The notes under the pieces were generated by a model. The model had not been told where the DNA came from. It was given only the letters and a program-made list of their open reading frames with translations, and searched no databases. The translations under genes were made by a program, and so were the position numbers. A stretch of 64,000 bases of DNA. Source: Bathynomus jamesi. Lineage: Eukaryota > Arthropoda > Malacostraca > Isopoda > Cirolanidae. The stretch spans positions 48,294-112,293 of the forward strand of contig JAJOZX010012218.1 of NCBI GenBank assembly GCA_023014485.1, in the 5' to 3' direction. Each line of letters starts with the position of its first letter. Within the stretch, counting starts at the first letter, position 1. Below, piece by piece: positions 1 to 9,546 of this stretch.

Positions 1-349
1 CCTAATATTGCGAAGTTGTAGTAATTTTACTAGTTTTTTTAATTTATAATAGATTGCTATATGTACAGTATTTCTTTTGATTATATTTTTTTATAATTAA
101 TACATAATATAAGTAAATAACTGCAAATTTTTGTTAGCCACTGTTTAGTTTTTGTTATGTTTATAGTCCTATGTGACAAATAATATTGTACCTGAATACA
201 AATAGTTGTTTTAATATCCTTTAATATATTTGTTTTTGTAAAATAGAGTTAATCTGCATATTACCAACTGAAAATAATGCTTATAGGGGCCACAGGAAAA
301 AATAAGGTTCCTAAGGGGGCCATAAGCCAAAACCGGTTGGGAACCACTG
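1..349 (+). mobile_element. hAT-type non-autonomous element, copy 0 (3' part, cut by window edge)
   Basis: This is the right-hand 349 bp of the transposon described at 2077-2858. It ends in the terminal repeat CCGGTTGGGAACCACTG at 333-349, followed by the AACTAAAG target duplication. Its 5' part lies outside the window. TAATATATTTG near 222-232 differs from the usual TATATATATTTG, a small private variant. Confidence 0.93.
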
Positions 350-598
350 AACTAAAGCATATTATAGCCAAAAATTACTAATTCCAGTTAAATATTTTGA
401 AAAAAATTCAACCGTATAACTTAATTTATAGTCCCATTTTCATTTTTAAATCTAAAAATAGGCTAAATGATGAGATTTGTAAGCTAAAATTTGCATAGTA
501 TTTACTGTTGGCATATATCATTTCAGGAATTTCATTCACTTTTATAATATTTTAGGGCTACATTATAGATTCTCTAAAAATTGGATATTAAAACATAG

Positions 599-673
599 AA
601 AAAATCGACTTTTTCCATTAATTTTTTGCCTTACTATGATCGACATTTCAATGAAATTTTACGTCGATTTTTT
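599..673. repeat. Inverted repeat inside the satellite monomer
   Basis: AAAAAATCGAC (599-609) and its exact reverse complement GTCGATTTTTT (663-673) flank a 53-bp AT-rich spacer, which itself holds another ATCGAC. The arms recur in almost every monomer. In B and C types the right arm is often one T shorter, leaving 10 bp. It could form a long-loop hairpin or be a paired protein site; neither can be shown here. Confidence 0.75.
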
Positions 674-707
674 AATTAATTTGGCATTATATAGTTGAAA
701 ACAGTAA

Positions 708-780
708 GATAAAGCAGTTTTTTATCAACAGTTTCTTATTCGAATGAAAAATATTGAAAAAGATAAGTTCATGTTTTATC
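708..780. promoter_or_regulatory. Paired GATAA-N9-TTATC motifs (possible GATA-factor sites)
   Basis: GATAA (708-712) and TTATC (722-726) form one inverted pair with a 9-bp gap. GATAA (762-766) and TTATC (776-780) form a second with the same gap, 54 bp downstream. TTATC is the complement of GATAA, so each pair is a symmetric double GATA core. Both pairs recur in A and C monomers. B monomers keep the first pair but change the second to GATAC. Binding by a GATA-type factor is an inference from the core motif only. Confidence 0.4.
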
Positions 781-921
781 ATAAGGAAAATGCACAAAAA
801 GTGCTCAAAACACGGAGAAAAACACATTTTGGTAAAATATTTTAGTTTCAATATGAACGAATTTTAGTGAATTTTTTGAAGAGTTTTGTCTAGTTTTAAC
901 AATATATTGTTCAAAACCATA

Positions 922-1494
922 AAGTAAAGCATATTACGGCCAAAAAGTAGTAATTCCAGTTAAATATTTTAAAAAATTCAACCATATAGATTCGAATTTA
1001 TGGTCCCTTTTTCATTTCTTAATGTAAAAATAGGCTAAATGATGCGATTTTGAAGCTAAAATTTGCATAGTATTTAATTTTGGTATATATCATTTCATGA
1101 AATCCATTCACTTTTACAATATTTTAGGGCTACATTAAAGATTGTCTAAAAATTGAATCTTAAAATATGCAAAAAATCGACTTTTTCCATTAATTTTTTA
1201 CCTTACTATGATCGACATTTCAATGATATTTTACGTCGATTTTTGAATTACTTTGGCATTATATAGTTGAAAACAGTAAGATAAAGCAGTTTTTTATCAA
1301 CAGTTTCTTATTGGAATGAAAAATATTGAAAAAGATACGTTCATGTTTTATCATAAGAAAAATGCACAAAAAGTGCTCAAAACACGGAGAAAATCACTTT
1401 TTGGTACAAAATTTTCATTTCATTAGAATCGAATTTTAGTGAAATGTTTGGACGATTTTGGTCTAGTTTTCGATATATATTGTACAAAACCATA
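922..1494 (+). repeat. Reference satellite monomer, type B
   Basis: This 573-bp monomer begins AAGTAAAGCATATTACGGCC. Type-B marks are CATATAGATTCG, GCGATTTTGAAGC, TTAATTTTGGTAT, TCATGAAATCC, TTGAATCTTAAAATATGC, GATATTTTACG, CTTATTGGAATG and GATACGTTC. Its 3' end is the 'y' form, with CACTTTTTGGTACAAAATT and GTTTGGACGATTTTGG. Type B is the most diverged type and never directly touches the transposon, except as a B/C chimera at 56008 and in the consensus-like hybrid at 32593. Confidence 0.92.
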
Positions 1495-2076
1495 AACTAA
1501 AGCATATTATAGCCAAAAATTACTAATTCCAGTTAAATATTTTGAAAAAAATTCAACCGTATAGAACTTAATTTATAGTCCCATTTTCATTTTTAAATCT
1601 AAAAATAGGCTAAATGATGCGATTTGTAAGCTAAAATTTGCATAGTATTTACTGTTGGCATATATCATTTTATGAATTTCATTCACTTTTACAATATTTT
1701 AGGGCTACATTAAAGATTGTCTAAAAATTGGATCTTAAAACATGGAAAAAATCGACTTTTTCCATTAATTTTTTGCCTTACTATGATCGACATTTCAATG
1801 AAACTTTACGTCGATTTTTGAATTCTTTGGCATTATATAGTTGAAAACAGTAAGATAAAGCAGTTTTTTATCAACAGTTTCTTATTCGAATGAAAAATAT
1901 TGAAAAAGATAAGTTCATGTTTTATCATAAGGAAAATGCACAAAAAGTGCTCAAAACACGGAGAAAATCACTTTTTGGTACAAAATTTTCATTTCATTAG
2001 AATCGAATTTTAGTGAAATATTTGGACAGTTTTGGTCTAGTTTTCGATATATATTGTACAAAACCATAAACTAAAG
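1495..2076 (+). repeat. Reference satellite monomer, type C
   Basis: This monomer of about 574 bp, plus the 8-bp duplicated target, begins AACTAAAGCATATTATAGCC. Type-C marks are GCGATTTGTAAGC, TACTGTTGGCAT, TTTTATGAATTTC, GGATCTTAAAACATGG, GAAACTTTACG and TTTTTGAATTCTTTGG. Its 3' end is the 'z' form (CACTTTTTGGTAC, then ATTTGGACAGTTTTGG), directly followed by the transposon. Type C resembles A at its 5' start and B at its 3' end. Confidence 0.92.
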
Positions 2077-2091
2077 CAGTGTTTCCCAACC

Positions 2092-2109
2092 GGGGGCCAT
2101 ATGGCCCCC
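2092..2109. repeat. 18-bp perfect palindrome in the transposon left end
   Basis: GGGGGCCATATGGCCCCC reads the same on both strands. It is followed by another GGGGGCCAT, so the palindrome's first half and this copy form a 9-bp direct repeat. The block is intact or slightly shortened in copies 1-13 and absent from copies 14-20. Part of it (TATGGCCCCCTT) also matches the complement of the right end, so it extends the terminal inverted-repeat similarity. Confidence 0.8.
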
Positions 2110-2357
2110 TTGGGGGCCATGGCACATTTGAAGGGGGCCACAGGAAAATGTTAATATTTAGAGGGGCCACAGACTCCATGAAGGGGGCCACAGGACTCAA
2201 CCTATTGAAGCCTAAATTATAGTTAGGCCAATAGATAATTTTAATTTATGTAGTTGAATTACATTTAAAAAAATTATTAATACATATATTTTCCTTTTTT
2301 TAGATATTTTATAATAGAATTTGAATTTATCTGTAAACAAATATTTTGCATCTTACA

Positions 2358-2505
2358 AGCTTATTGTGCGGCGCACTCCATTGTGCGCTTGATCGTTATG
2401 CGCCTGGCAGCGTTGTTGACTTGATAAAAATACTTCAGGTTGAAATCCTTACAGTCTGTTTACCACGTGGATCGTCGCTGTAGTGTGTAAGTAGCTCTTA
2501 TTTGT
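2358..2505 (+). other. GC-richer core of the transposon with E-box and splice-donor-like site
   Basis: This core contrasts with its AT-rich surroundings. It holds GTGCGGCGCAC, several GCGC steps, CCACGTGG (2463-2470, with the E-box core CACGTG) and TGTGTAAGTAG, whose GTAAGT at 2487-2492 matches the animal 5' splice-donor consensus. It may be a leftover promoter and first exon of the autonomous parent element. No start codon with a long reading frame is present. The same core recurs almost unchanged in every full copy. Confidence 0.35.
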
Positions 2506-2858
2506 TTACCCTAATATTGCGAAGTTGTAGTAATTTTACTAGTTTTTTTAATTTATAATAGATTGCTATATGTACAGTATTTCTTTGATTATATTTTTTT
2601 ATAATTAATACATAATATAAGTAAATAACTGCAAATTTTTGTTAGCCACTGTTTAGTTTTTGTTATGTTTATAGTCCTATGTGACAAATAATATTGTACC
2701 TGAATACAAATAGTTGTTTTAATATCCTTTATATATATTTGTTTTTGTAAAATAGAGTTAATCTGCATATTACCAACTGAAAATAATGCTTATAGGGGCC
2801 ACAGGAAAAAATAAGGTTCCTAAGGGGGCCATAAGCCAAAACCGGTTGGGAACCACTG

Positions 2859-5705
2859 AACTAAAGCATATTATAGCCAAAAATTACTAATTCCAGTTAA
2901 ATATTTTGAAAAAAATTCAACCGTATAGAACTTAATTTATAGTCCCATTTTCATTTTTAAATCTAAAATAGGCTAAATGATGAGATTTGTAAGCTAAAAT
3001 TTGCATAGTATTTACTGTTGGCATATATCATTTCAGGAATTTCATTCACTTTTATAATATTTTAGGGCTACATTATAGATTCTCTAAAAATTGGATATTA
3101 AAACATAGAAAAAATCGACTTTTCCATTAATTTTTTGCCTTACTATGATCGACATTTCAATGAAATTTTACGTCGATTTTTTAATTAATTTGGCATTATA
3201 TAGTTGAAAACAGTAAGATAAAGCAGTTTTTATCAACAGTTTCTTATTCGAATGAAAAATATTGAAAAAGATAAGTTCATGTTTTATCATAAGGAAAATG
3301 CACAAAAAGTGCTCAAAACACGGAGAAAAACACATTTGGTAAAATATTTTAGTTTCAATATGAACGAATTTTAGTGAATTTTTTGAAGAGTTTTGTCTAG
3401 TTTTAACAATATATTGTTCAAAACCATAAAGTAAAGCATATTACGGCCAAAAAGTAGTAATTCCAGTTAAATATTTTTAAAAAATTCAACCATATAGATT
3501 CGAATTTATGGTCCCTTTTTCATTTCTTAATGTAAAAATAGGCTAAATGATGCGATTTTGAAGCTAAAATTTGCATAGTATTTAATTTTGGTATATATCA
3601 TTCATGAAATCCATTCACTTTTACAATATTTTAGGGCTACATTAAAGATTGTCTAAAAATTGAATCTTAAAATATGCAAAAAATCGACTTTTTCCATTAA
3701 TTTTTACCTTACTATGATCGACATTTCAATGATATTTACGTCGATTTTTGAATTACTTTGGCATTATATAGTTGAAAACAGTAAGATAAAGCAGTTTTTT
3801 ATCAACAGTTTCTTATTGGAATGAAAAATATTGAAAAAGATACGTTCATGTTTTATCATAAGAAAAATGCACAAAAAGTGCTCAAAACACGGAGAAAATC
3901 ACTTTTGGTACAAAATTTTCATTTCATTAGAATCGAATTTTAGTGAAATGTTTGGACGATTTTGGTCTAGTTTTCGATATATATTGTACAAAACCATAAA
4001 CTAAGCATATTATAGCCAAAAATTACTAATTCCAGTTAAATATTTTGAAAAAATTCAACCGTATAGAACTTAATTTATAGTCCCATTTTCATTTTTAAAT
4101 CTAAAAATAGGCTAAAGATGCGATTTGTAAGCTAAAATTTGCATAGTATTTACTGTTAGCATATATCATTTTATGAATTTCATTCACTTTTATAATATTT
4201 TAGGGCTACATTAAAGATTGTCTAAAAATTGGATATTAAAACATGGAAAAAATCGACTTTTTCCATTAATTTTTTGCCTTACTATGATCGACATTTCAAT
4301 GAAACTTTACGTCGATTTTTAATTCTTTGGCATTATATAGTTGAAAACAGTAAGATAAAGCAGTTTTTTATCAACAGTTTCTTATTCGAATGAAAAATAT
4401 TGAAAAAGATAAGTTCATGTTTTATCATAAGGAAAATGCACAAAAAGTGCTCAAAACACGGAGAAAAACACATTTTGGTAAAATATTTTAGTTTCAATAT
4501 GAACGAATTTTAGTGAATTTTTTTGAAGAGTTTTGTCTAGTTTTAACAATATATTGTTCAAAACCATAAAGTAAAGCATATTTAGCCAAAAAGTAGTAAT
4601 TCCAGTTAAATATTTTTAAAAAATTCAACATATAGATTCGAATTATGGTCCCTTTTCATTTTTAATAAAAATAGGCTAAATGATGCGATTTTGAAGCTAA
4701 AATTTGCATAGTATTTATTTTGGTATATATCATTTCATGAAATCCATTCACTTTTACAATATTTTAGGGCTACATTAAAGATTGTCTAAAAATTGAATCT
4801 TAAAATATGCAAAAAATCGACTTTTTCCATTAATTTTTACCTTACTATGATCGACATTTCAATGATATTTTACGTCGATTTTGAATTACTTTGGCATTAT
4901 ATAGTTGAAACAGTAAGATAAAGCAGTTTTTTATCAACAGTTTCTTATTGAATGAAAAATATGAAAATGATACGTTCATGTTTATCATAAGGAAAATGCA
5001 CAAAAAGTGCTCAAAACACGGAGAAAATCACTTTTGGTACAAAATTTTCATTCATTAGAATCGAATTTTAGTGAAATGTTTGGACGATTTGGTCTAGTTT
5101 TCGATATATTTGTACAAAACCATAAACTAAAGCATATTATAGCCAAATATTACTAATTCCAGTTAAATATTTTGAAAAAAATTCAACCGTATAGAACTTA
5201 ATTTATAGTCCCATTTTCATTTTTAAATCTAAAAATAGGCTAAATGATGAGATTTCTAAGCTAAAATTTGCATAGTATTTACTGTTGGCATATATCATTT
5301 TATGAATTTCATTCACTTTTACAATATTTAGGGGCTACATTAAAGATTGTCTAAAAATTGGATCTTAAAACATGGAAAAAATCGACTTTTTCCATTAATT
5401 TTTTGCCTTACTATGATCGACATTTCAATGAAACTTTACGTCGATTTTTGAATTCTTTGGCATTATATAGTTGAAAACAGTAAGATAAAGCAGTTTTTTA
5501 TCAACAGTTTCTTATTCGAATGAAAAATATTGAAAAAGATAAGTTCATGTTTTATCATAAGGAAAATGCACAAAAGTGCTCAAAACACGGAGAAAATCAC
5601 TTTTTGGTACAAAATTTTCATTTCATTAGAATCGAATTTTAGTGAAATATTTGGACAGTTTTGGTCTAGTTTTCGATATATATTGTACAAAACCATAAAC
5701 TAAAG
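2859..5705 (+). repeat. Satellite block 2: 5-mer A-B-Cx-B-C
   Basis: Monomers start at 2859 (A), 3429 (B), 3999 (Cx), 4569 (B) and 5125 (C). Cx starts like C but ends in the x form and leads to B. The second B is short and full of single-base losses. The last C carries CCAAATATTAC and GAGATTTCTAAGC, a rare variant shared with 35658. Confidence 0.9.
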
Positions 5706-6483
5706 CAGTGTTTCCCAACCGGGGGCCATATGGCCCCTTGGGGGCCTGGCCATTTGAAGGGGGCCACAGGAAAATGTTAATATTTAGAGGGGCCACAGAC
5801 TCCATGAAGGGGGCCACAGGACTCAACCTATTGAAGCCTAAATTATAGTTAGGCCAATAGATAATTTAATTTATGTAGTTGAATTACATTTAAAAAAATT
5901 ATTAATACATATATTTTCCTTTTTTTAGATATTTTATAATAGAATTTGAATTTATCTGTAAACAAATATTTTGCATCTTACAAGCTTATTGTGCGGCGCA
6001 CTCCATTGTGCGCTTGATCGTTATGCGCCTGGCAGCGTTGTTGACTTGATAAAAATACTTCAGGTTGAAATCCTTACAGTCTGTTTACCACGTGGATCGT
6101 CGCTGTAGTGTGTAAGTAGCTCTTATTTGTTTACCCTAATATTGCGAAGTTGTAGTAATTTTACTAGTTTTTTTAATTTATAATAGATTGCTATATGTAC
6201 AGTATTTCTTTTGATTATATTTTTTTATAATTAATACATAATATAAGTAAATAACTGCAAATTTTTGTTAGCCACTGTTTAGTTTTTGTTATGTTTATAG
6301 TCCTATGTGACAAATAATATTGTACCTGAATACAAATAGTTGTTTTAATATCCTTTATATATATTTGTTTTTGTAAAATAGAGTTAATCTGCATATTACC
6401 AACTGAAAATAATGCTTATAGGGGCCACAGGAAAAAATAAGGTTCCTAAGGGGCCATAAGCCAAAACCGGTTGGGAACCACTG
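5706..6483 (+). mobile_element. hAT-type non-autonomous element, copy 2
   Basis: This 778-bp copy has both terminal repeats and the AACTAAAG duplications. The left GGGGCCA region is shortened by small deletions (GGCCCCTTGGGGGCCTGGCC), which also break the palindrome symmetry. Confidence 0.93.
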
Positions 6484-8767
6484 AACTAAAGCATATTATA
6501 GCCAAAAATTACTAATTCCAGTTAAATATTTTGAAAAAATTCAACCGTATAGAACTTAATTTATAGTCCCATTTTCATTTTTAAATCTAAAAATAGGCTA
6601 AATGATGAGATTTGTAAGCTAAAATTTGCATAGTATTTACTGTTGGCATATATCATTTCAGGAATTTCATTCACTTTTATAATATTTTAGGGCTACATTA
6701 AGATTCTCTAAAAATTGATATTAAAACATAGAAAAAATCGACTTTTTCCATTAATTTTTGCCTTACTATGATCGACATTTCAATGAATTTTACGTCGATT
6801 TTTAATTACTTTGGCATTATATAGTTGAAAACAGTAAGATAAAGCAGTTTTTATCAACAGTTTCTTATTGAATGAAAAATATTGAAAAAGATAAGTTCAT
6901 GTTTTATCATAAGGAAAATGCACAAAAAGTGCTCAAAACACGGAGAAAATCACTTTTGGTACAAAATTTTCATTTCATTAGAATCGAATTTTAGTGAATG
7001 TTTGGACGATTTTGGTCTAGTTTTCGATATATTGTACAAAACCATAAACTAAAGCATATTATAGCCAAAATTACTAATTCCAGTTAAATATTTTGAAAAA
7101 AATTCAACCGTATAGAACTTAATTTATAGTCCCATTTTCATTTTTAAATCTAAAAATAGGCTAAATGATGAGATTTGTAAGCTAAAATTTGCATAGTATT
7201 TACTGTTGGCATATATCATTTCAGGAATTTCATTCACTTTTACAATATTTTAGGGCTACATTAAAGATTCTAAAAATTGGATATTAAAACATGAAAAATC
7301 GACTTTTTCCATTAATTTTTTGCCTTACTATGATCGACATTTCAATGAAATTTTACGTCGATTTTTGAATTTTTGGCATTATATAGTTGAAAACAGTAAG
7401 ATAAAGCAGTTTTTTATCAACAGTTTCTTATTCGAATGAAAAATATTGAAAAAGATAAGTTCATGTTTTATCATAAGGAAAATGCACAAAAAGTGCTCAA
7501 AACACGGAGAAAAACACATTTTGGTAAAATATTTTAGTTTCAATATGAACGAATTTTAGTGAAATTTTTTGAAGAGTTTTGTCTAGTTTTAACAATATAT
7601 TGTTCAAAACCATAAAGTAAAGCATATTACGGCCAAAAAGTAGTAATTCCAGTTAAATATTTTAAAAAATTCAACCATATAGATTCGAATTTATGGTCCC
7701 TTTTTCATTTCTTAATGTAAAAATAGGCTAAATGATGCGATTTTGAAGCTAAAATTTGCATAGTATTTAATTTTGGTATATATCATTTCATGAAATCCAT
7801 TCACTTTTACAATATTTTAGGGCTACATTAAAGATTGTCTAAAAATTGAATCTTAAAATATGCAAAAAATCGACTTTTTCCATTAATTTTTTACCTTACT
7901 ATGATCGACATTTCAATGATATTTTACGTCGATTTTTGAATTACTTTGGCATTATATAGTTGAAAACAGTAAGATAAAGCAGTTTTTTATCAACAGTTTC
8001 TTATTGGAATGAAAAATATTGAAAAAGATACGTTCATGTTTTATCATAAGAAAAATGCACAAAAAGTGCTCAAAACACGGAGAAAATCACTTTTGGTACA
8101 AAATTTTCATTTCATTAGAATCGAATTTTAGTGAAATGTTTGGACGATTTTGGTCTAGTTTTCGATATATATTGTACAAAACCATAAACTAAAGCATATT
8201 ATAGCCAAAAATTACTAATTCCAGTTAAATATTTTGAAAAAAATTCAACCGTATAGAACTTAATTTATAGTCCCATTTTCATTTTTAAATCTAAAAATAG
8301 GCTAAATGATGCGATTTGTAAGCTAAAATTTGCATAGTATTTACTGTTGGCATATATCATTTTATGAATTTCATTCACTTTTACAATATTTTAGGGCTAC
8401 ATTAAAGATTGTCTAAAAATTGGATCTTAAAACATGGAAAAAATCGACTTTTTCCATTATTTTTTGCCTTACTATGATCGACATTTCAATGAAACTTTAC
8501 GTCGATTTTTGAATTCTTTGGCATTATATAGTTGAAAACAGTAAGATAAAGCAGTTTTTTATCAACAGTTTCTTATTCGAATGAAAAATATTGAAAAAGA
8601 TAAGTTCATGTTTTATCATAAGGAAAATGCACAAAAAGTGCTCAAAACACGGAGAAAATCACTTTTTGGTACAAAATTTTCATTTCATTAGAATCGAATT
8701 TTAGTGAAATATTTGGACAGTTTTGGTCTAGTTTTCGATATATATTGTACAAAACCATAAACTAAAG
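6484..8767 (+). repeat. Satellite block 3: 4-mer A/B-Cx-B-C
   Basis: Monomers start at 6484 (A 5' half, B-type y end), 7047 (A-like/Cx with x end), 7615 (B) and 8187 (C). The first monomer shows CTTATTGAATG and CAATGAATTTTACG, lacking the base at which A and B differ. Confidence 0.88.
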
Positions 8768-9546
8768 CAGTGTTTCCCAACCGGGGGCCATATGGCCCCC
8801 TTGGGGCCATGGCACATTTGAAGGGGGCCACAGGAAAATGTTAATATTTAGAGGGGCCACAGACTCCATGAAGGGGGCCACAGGACTCAACCTATTGAAG
8901 CCTAAATTATAGTTAGGCCAATAGATAATTTTAATTTATGTAGTTGAATTACATTTAAAAAAATTATTAATACATATATTTTCCTTTTTTTAGATATTTA
9001 TAATAGAATTTGAATTTATCTGTAAACAAATATTTTGCATCTTACAAGCTTATTGTGCGGCGCACTCCATTGTGCGCTTGATCGTTATGCGCCTGGCAGC
9101 GTTGTTGACTTGATAAAAATACTTCAGGTTGAAATCCTTACAGTCTGTTTACCACGTGGATCGTCGCTGTAGTGTGTAAGTAGCTCTTATTTGTTTACCC
9201 TAATATTGCGAAGTTGTAGTAATTTTACTAGTTTTTTTAATTTATAATAGATTGCTATATGTACAGTATTTCTTTGATTATATTTTTTTATAATTAATAC
9301 ATAATATAAGTAAATAACTGCAAATTTTGTTAGCCACTGTTTAGTTTTTGTTATGTTTATAGTCCTATGTGACAAATAATATTGTACCTGAATACAAATA
9401 GTTGTTTTAATATCCTTTATATATATTTGTTTTTGTAAAATAGAGTTAATCTGCATATTACCAACTGAAAATAATGCTTATAGGGGCCACAGGAAAAAAT
9501 AAGGTTCCTAAGGGGGCCATAAGCCAAAACCGGTTGGGAACCACTG
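8768..9546 (+). mobile_element. hAT-type non-autonomous element, copy 3
   Basis: This 779-bp copy has intact ends and target duplications. The palindrome is intact, but the next G run is one base short. Other single-base losses lie in homopolymers, such as CAAATTTTG near 9321. Confidence 0.93.

Larger units (their letters stand above)
350..921 (+). repeat. Reference satellite monomer, type A
   Basis: This 572-bp monomer begins at the AACTAAAG site next to the transposon. Type-A marks are GAGATTTGTAAGC, TTTCAGGAATTTC, TTTATAATATT, ATTCTCTAAAAATTGG, the AT run TTTTTTAATTAATTTGG and TTCGAATG. Its 3' end is the 'x' form: ACACATTTTGGTAAAATATT, then TTGAAGAGTTTTG and ATATATTGTTC. It always follows a transposon copy, and in unrecombined blocks it leads into type B. 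Confidence 0.92.
350..2076 (+). repeat. Satellite block 1: 3-mer A-B-C
   Basis: Monomers start at 350 (A), 922 (B) and 1495 (C). This is the basic transposon-A-B-C order with clean type boundaries, used as the reference here. Confidence 0.93.
2077..2858 (+). mobile_element. hAT-type non-autonomous element, copy 1 (reference copy)
   Basis: This 782-bp element has terminal inverted repeats CAGTGTTTCCCAACCGG (2077-2093) and CCGGTTGGGAACCACTG (2842-2858), with one mismatch in 17. It is flanked by AACTAAAG at 2069-2076 and 2859-2866. CAGTG ends plus an 8-bp target duplication are the hallmark of hAT transposons. Uninterrupted monomers (for example 1495-1502) show the empty site. Inside are repeated GGGGCCA blocks near the left end, an AT-rich stretch, a GC-richer core at about 2358-2505, and a second AT-rich stretch. 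No transposase reading frame exists, so mobility would need an enzyme supplied elsewhere. Confidence 0.93.

Noticed and set aside
350..921. CENP-B box or telomere repeat in the monomer
   Set aside because: No match to the CENP-B-box core or to short telomeric repeats was seen in the reference monomers; centromere identity cannot be inferred this way.
1997..2200. Antisense open reading frame of 66-82 codons beginning MSPVAPF, recurring at 5626, 17916, 30010, 33075, 38669 and 43416
   Set aside because: It runs from the transposon left end across the junction into the C monomer. It recurs only because the HOR recurs, and changes length with single-base indels. It resembles no protein domain I recognise.
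2339..2500. tRNA- or SINE-like gene in the GC-richer core of the transposon
   Set aside because: No convincing A-box and B-box pair or cloverleaf pairing could be found by eye, and the element ends are DNA-transposon ends.
2077..2858. Full-length autonomous hAT transposon
   Set aside because: The element is under 800 bp and has no reading frame long enough for a transposase; autonomous hAT elements are several kilobases long.
9187..9456. Antisense open reading frame of 82-89 codons in the transposon right half (also at 25801 and 36752)
   Set aside because: It is open only in copies with particular small deletions and closed in the others, its composition follows the AT-rich DNA, and it has no transposase-like features.
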